A program made the position numbers and the translations under genes. DNA of 9,432 nt from Bacteroidales bacterium UBA3868 (lineage in GTDB: Bacteria; Bacteroidota; Bacteroidia; Bacteroidales; WCHB1-69), in NCBI GenBank assembly GCA_002392325.1, contig DGGS01000227.1:1-9432 (forward strand), given 5' to 3'. This document shows, piece by piece, positions 6,155 to 9,432 of this stretch. The notes beneath the pieces were generated by a model. The model worked only from the letters and a program-made list of their open reading frames with translations. It made no database searches and was not told where the DNA came from. Every line of letters begins with the position of its first letter. Position 1 is the first letter of the stretch.

Positions 6155-7083
6155 ATATCATTGAGGTAGAAAATGTTACCAAAACCTTTGACAAGCATGT
6201 GGCATTGGACCATGTGTCTGTCTCGGTGCCAGAAGGCATCATATTCGGGCTTTTAGGTCCCAATGGTGCTGGCAAGACCACGCTCATCCGCATCCTGAAC
6301 CAGATCACCTATCCCGATTCGGGGCAAGTGTTCTTCAAAGGGCAGCCGCTCAAAGCGGAAGATGTGCGCCAAATTGGTTATTTGCCGGAAGAACGAGGCC
6401 TTTACAAGAAAATGAAGGCCGGTGAGCAGGCCATGTATCTGGCCCGCCTCAAGGGCTTGGACCGCGACACGGCCTACAAGCGCCTGCGTGAGAAATTCCA
6501 ACAATACGACATTCTGGACTGGTGGAACAAACCCGTGGAGGAACTCTCCAAAGGTATGCAGCAGAAACTGCAATTCATCACTACCATCCTGCACAAACCT
6601 TCCTTCCTAATATTGGACGAGCCCTTCAGCGGATTTGATCCCATCAACTCCAACCTGCTGAAAGAGGAGATCCTGCAACTGAAAAAGGAGGGCACCTCCA
6701 TCATACTCTCCACACACAATATGGCTTCCGTGGAGGAAATCTGCGACGAGATCGCCCTCATCAACAAAGCACGCAAAATATTGAACGGCAATATTTTAGA
6801 TGTGAAAAACCGTTTCAAGAAAAACATCTTTGAAATAACCTTGTCCGCCGAGAATCCCGAACTGGAGAACACTTCGGGGACCGAGTTCGTATTATTAGGG
6901 AAACAGACGCTGCCGTATGGCGTTTCCTACTCGGTGAAACTGCCAGAGGGCAAGTCATCCAACGATTTGGTATCCTCCTGCATGAAACACGGCAACCTAA
7001 TATCCTTCAAGGAAATACTGCCGACTATGAACGAGATATTCATCGAACAAGTACAAACCTTTAACCAGCAGAATCATGAGTAG
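6151..7083 (+). CDS. ABC exporter ATP-binding protein, NatA type
   Basis: This 310-residue nucleotide-binding subunit hydrolyses ATP to drive the permease encoded next. Motifs in order are Walker A GPNGAGKT (36-43), a Q-loop region IGYLPEERGLY (75-85), signature LSKGM (132-136), Walker B FLILDEPFSGFDP (152-163) and the H-loop STHN with His189. The YLPEERGLY form and the LSKGMQQKLQ signature are characteristic of the COG4152 group, which includes the sodium-exporter ATPase NatA of Bacillus. After about residue 215 comes a C-terminal accessory domain of the DUF4162 kind. It starts inside the DUF4290 stop (4-base overlap) and ends 8 bases into the permease gene, so all three are likely one translationally coupled operon. 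The exported substrate cannot be read from the sequence. Sodium is the family precedent, but peptides, drugs or lipids are possible. Confidence 0.93.
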   Translation: MNIIEVENVTKTFDKHVALDHVSVSVPEGIIFGLLGPNGAGKTTLIRILNQITYPDSGQVFFKGQPLKAEDVRQIGYLPEERGLYKKMKAGEQAMYLARLKGLDRDTAYKRLREKFQQYDILDWWNKPVEELSKGMQQKLQFITTILHKPSFLILDEPFSGFDPINSNLLKEEILQLKKEGTSIILSTHNMASVEEICDEIALINKARKILNGNILDVKNRFKKNIFEITLSAENPELENTSGTEFVLLGKQTLPYGVSYSVKLPEGKSSNDLVSSCMKHGNLISFKEILPTMNEIFIEQVQTFNQQNHE

Positions 7084-8386
7084 CAACATATCCCTAATCA
7101 TCGCCCGCGAATACACTACGAGGGTCAAGAAGAAATCCTTCATCATCCTGACCATCCTGTTTCCCATACTCATGGCCGCTGTGATTGTGCTGCCGGTACT
7201 GCTGGTGATGCACAGCGAGAGAACGCAAACCGCCAATGTGCTGGTGGTGGATGACACTGAGATATTCATCAACGCTTTTGAGAACACGGAGAACACCACA
7301 TTCAGTTACATCTCGGGCGACATCAACCAACTCAAGCAGGACGCCTTCGACAATGAGAAATACGATTGTGTGTTCCACATTCTCGGCAACAGCCAGAGTT
7401 TGAAAACCAACCTGTACTACAAGAAAAACCTGCCATCAGGATTGCAGGGCAGACTGGAGAGCCAGATGAACGAGATTTTCTTTGACCGGCTGCTGCAGGA
7501 TTCTCTGCACATAGAACCGGCCAAGTTCGAGAAGTTGCAGGAACTCACCAAAGTGGATGTCACCACCATACAAGTGGACGACAAAGGCAACGAGCGGGAG
7601 AACATTGCGGAGATGAACCAGGTTATCGGCATGATGTGCGGTTTCTTCATCTATTTCATCATTCTGTTCTTCGCCAGCCAGGTGTTGCGCGGAGTGTTGG
7701 AGGAGAAGACCAACCGCATTGTGGAGGTGCTCATATCCTCTGTGAAGCCCATCCAGCTGCTCATCGGCAAGATTGTGGGCATTGCCTTGGTGGGGCTTAC
7801 GCAGTTCGCCATTTGGGTCGTGCTGACCTTCGCCATTTTGGGATGCGTGCAGTTAGCGGCGCCCAACCTTTTCCAGGCGGAAGCCGCCACAGAAATGGCC
7901 GCCGGAGCACCGGACATGGCCCAAAGCGTCAATATTTTCCAACAGATCAACAACTACTTCCCCATCTCCTTCACGGAGATTATACTTTGCTTCCTATTCT
8001 TCTTTGTAGTCGGTTACCTGATTTACGCCACCCTGTATGCCGCCACAGGCTCGGTGGTGGACAATGAGAGCGACTCGCAGCAATACACCATGCCGGTCAC
8101 CATTCCGCTGCTGCTGGCCATCATCCTTATACCCACCATCTCCACAAATCCTAACGGACAGTTGGCGTTCTGGTTCTCCATGATACCTTTGACATCGCCC
8201 ATCGTCATGATGGTGCGCCTGCCCGCCGGCGTGCCGCTGTGGCAGTTGCTTACCTCCATGGGACTGGCCCTGCTGTTCCTAGTGTTCTGCGTCTGGTTCG
8301 CCGCCAAAGTCTATCGCATGGGCATCCTGATGTACGGCAAAAAGAGCAGCTGGAAAGAGATTTTCAAATGGCTGAAGAAGGCTTGA
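7076..8386 (+). CDS. ABC exporter permease, NatB type (ABC2_membrane_3)
   Basis: This 436-residue membrane subunit partners the preceding ATPase. The layout is typical of the NatB/ABC-2 type: a short cytoplasmic start with IIAREYTTRVKKKSF (8-22), helix 1 at about 23-45, a large extracytoplasmic domain (about 46-180), then helices at about 183-203, 228-257, 297-322, 338-355, 364-381 and 392-413. Between helices 2 and 3 lies EEKTNRIVEVLISSVKP (209-225), the cytoplasmic coupling segment that is strongly conserved in NatB-like permeases. The C-terminus is short and basic. The ATG lies within the ATPase gene end (8-base overlap). The stop is followed with no gap by a heptamer repeat array. Family and pairing are clear; the substrate is unknown. 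Confidence 0.92.
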   Translation: MSSNISLIIAREYTTRVKKKSFIILTILFPILMAAVIVLPVLLVMHSERTQTANVLVVDDTEIFINAFENTENTTFSYISGDINQLKQDAFDNEKYDCVFHILGNSQSLKTNLYYKKNLPSGLQGRLESQMNEIFFDRLLQDSLHIEPAKFEKLQELTKVDVTTIQVDDKGNERENIAEMNQVIGMMCGFFIYFIILFFASQVLRGVLEEKTNRIVEVLISSVKPIQLLIGKIVGIALVGLTQFAIWVVLTFAILGCVQLAAPNLFQAEAATEMAAGAPDMAQSVNIFQQINNYFPISFTEIILCFLFFFVVGYLIYATLYAATGSVVDNESDSQQYTMPVTIPLLLAIILIPTISTNPNGQLAFWFSMIPLTSPIVMMVRLPAGVPLWQLLTSMGLALLFLVFCVWFAAKVYRMGILMYGKKSSWKEIFKWLKKA

Positions 8387-8499
8387 GGTGAGACATGAGA
8401 CGTGAGAGTTGAGACGTGGGACGTGAGATTTTGGGATTTGAGATTTGAGATTTGAGGTTTGAGATTTGGGATTTGAGATTTGGAATTTGAGGTTTGGGA
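8387..8499 (+). repeat. Array of 16 degenerate heptamers (NNTGRGA / TTTGRGA)
   Basis: The array begins on the first base after the permease stop and spans 113 bases: fifteen 7-base units and one 8-base unit (8429-8436). Units 1-6 read GG, CA, CG, GT, CG and CG followed by TGAGA or TGGGA. Units 7-16 are mostly TTTGAGA, with TTTGGGA, TTTGAGG and TTTGGAA variants. The strand is strikingly G/T/A-rich: no C occurs after 8422 within the array. The forward frames meet TGA stops, so it is not coding. It fills most of the 151-base gap before the MutS-like gene. The remaining bases (8500-8537) hold no clear terminator or consensus promoter. Confidence 0.92.
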
Positions 8500-8537
8500 T
8501 GGGATTAATCGTGGTTTTATAATGATTCTTTTAGGAT

Positions 8538-9432
8538 ATGCTTTTTAAAAACGCTTTCGAACAAAACGCCGCGCTGCATTTCGTGTATGAGCACTTGCAA
8601 CTTACCTCCAATCTGGGCCGGCACTACCTGCTGAACCTGGATTTCTGCTCGGATGCGGATGCGTTGAATGCGGAATTCGACCTTTTGGAGAAGACCCTAT
8701 CGTTGGTTCGAGACGAAAACTGTCGCACCAAGCTCACCCATATCCGAAACAACCTGCACCAAATCAACGACATACGCCCCACCCTATCCGCTCTGGAAAA
8801 CGGCATCACTTTAGATGATATACAACTTTTTGAGATAAAGAAAACCGCCATCCTGACCAGAAGGATATCGGATGATCTGAACGCCATCGGATGTAATGCT
8901 TTCCCGCTGGAGAATATGGACAGTGTGGTGGCGATGCTGGATCCGGAGCACACAAATATCCCCCACTTCTATATTTACTCGGCCTACGACCACGAACTGG
9001 CCACCTGGCGCGAGCGCATCGACCAGGCCAAGAGTGCGACTGAAGCGGAAGAGTACCGTTTTCAGGCACAGAAAGTGGAGGATCGTATCCGCACGCAACT
9101 GACCGTCCAACTGCAACCATACAGGAGAGCCATTGCCCAGAACCTGGACACATTGGCCCATTTCGATCTGATGCTGGCGAAATCCAAACTGGCCGTTGAG
9201 TGGAATGCCTGCCGGCCCATCATCGGTCAAGAAACCCGCCTGATGCAACTTTTCAACCCAGAAGTGGATGCAGCCCTCAAAGAGCGTGGCAAAGCATTCC
9301 AACCCATCGATATACAATTCTCCAACGAAGCCGTGCTCATCACGGGTGCCAACATGGCAGGGAAGTCCGTACTACTCAAAACGGTTTCCTTGGCTCAATA
9401 TCTCCTACAATTCGGATTCTATATTCCGGCAA
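8538..9432 (+). CDS. Short MutS-like ATPase (MutS domains III/V only), cut by right edge
   Basis: The 298 visible residues start MLFKNAFEQN. A mostly helical region (about 1-245) resembles the MutS core/lever domain, and the start of the ATPase domain shows ITGANMAGKSVLLKT (268-282), where GANMAGKS (270-277) is the MutS form of Walker A. The rest of the ATPase, including Walker B and the dimer-swapped helix-turn-helix, is outside the window. The gene cannot extend upstream: an in-frame TAG lies at 8532-8534, and the bases before are a non-coding repeat array. It therefore lacks the mismatch-binding domain I and connector domain II of true MutS. Similar short MutS-related proteins are annotated in many Bacteroidota genomes; their role in repair or recombination is unproven. 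AGGA (8533-8536) is too close to the ATG to act as a normal Shine-Dalgarno. The N-terminal part lacks the obvious MutS2 signature, and the C-terminus would settle whether a Smr domain follows. Confidence 0.85.
   Translation, partial: MLFKNAFEQNAALHFVYEHLQLTSNLGRHYLLNLDFCSDADALNAEFDLLEKTLSLVRDENCRTKLTHIRNNLHQINDIRPTLSALENGITLDDIQLFEIKKTAILTRRISDDLNAIGCNAFPLENMDSVVAMLDPEHTNIPHFYIYSAYDHELATWRERIDQAKSATEAEEYRFQAQKVEDRIRTQLTVQLQPYRRAIAQNLDTLAHFDLMLAKSKLAVEWNACRPIIGQETRLMQLFNPEVDAALKERGKAFQPIDIQFSNEAVLITGANMAGKSVLLKTVSLAQYLLQFGFYIPA

Noticed and set aside
8387..8499. Heptamer array as a CRISPR array or a coding repeat
   Set aside because: Units are 7 bases with no spacers, and forward frames contain TGA stops. 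It is a tandem repeat.
8518..8523. TATAAT as a -10 box for the MutS-like gene
   Set aside because: Bacteroidota promoters use TAnnTTTG, and no matching upstream element at proper spacing was found. The A/T-rich context makes a chance hit likely.
8533..8536. AGGA as a Shine-Dalgarno for the MutS-like gene
   Set aside because: Only one base separates it from the ATG, and this phylum rarely relies on Shine-Dalgarno pairing.

Overview
The window comes from a Bacteroidota chromosome, most likely a Bacteroidales-type bacterium. Three lines of evidence support this. Intergenic regions carry TAnnTTTG -7 promoter elements. One secreted protein ends in a type IX secretion (T9SS) sorting domain. Families largely confined to the phylum are present (DUF4290, a Bacteroidota-type GT-C membrane protein, WbqC beside them). 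Coding density is high, and most genes abut or overlap. No tRNA, rRNA, CRISPR array, insertion sequence or attachment site was seen.

Layout. Positions 1-1137 (minus strand) hold rsfS (ribosomal silencing factor) followed by the first 244 codons of ftsH (membrane AAA+ protease), which runs off the left edge. A compact divergent promoter region at about 1138-1215 separates them from a rightward run. From 1216 to 5419 there are three tightly packed genes: an Achromobacter-protease-I-like (lysyl endopeptidase family) secreted serine protease with a T9SS C-terminal domain, a WbqC-family protein that must use a TTG start directly after the protease stop codon, and an 11-base-overlapping polytopic membrane protein related to GT-C glycosyltransferases. 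A fresh TAnnTTTG promoter at 5439-5446 precedes a second overlapping set: a DUF4290 protein with a 13-lysine tail, then a NatA-type ABC ATPase and its NatB-type permease (overlaps of 4 and 8 bases). A 113-base array of 16 degenerate heptamers starts on the first base after the permease stop. After it begins a short MutS-like ATPase without mismatch-recognition domains, cut by the right edge just after its Walker A motif.

How the genes relate. The left pair is housekeeping: translation silencing and membrane proteolysis. The middle run links an exported protease with two cell-envelope-associated families, but nothing in the sequence proves a shared pathway. The ABC pair is a self-contained exporter, co-translated with the DUF4290 gene. 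No clearly new multi-gene system is evident. The points most worth following up are the protease's retained lysine-specificity Asp and possible self-processing site, an apparent internal duplication in DUF4290, the heptamer array, the catalytic-site divergence in the GT-C-like protein, and the leaderless TTG-start junction.
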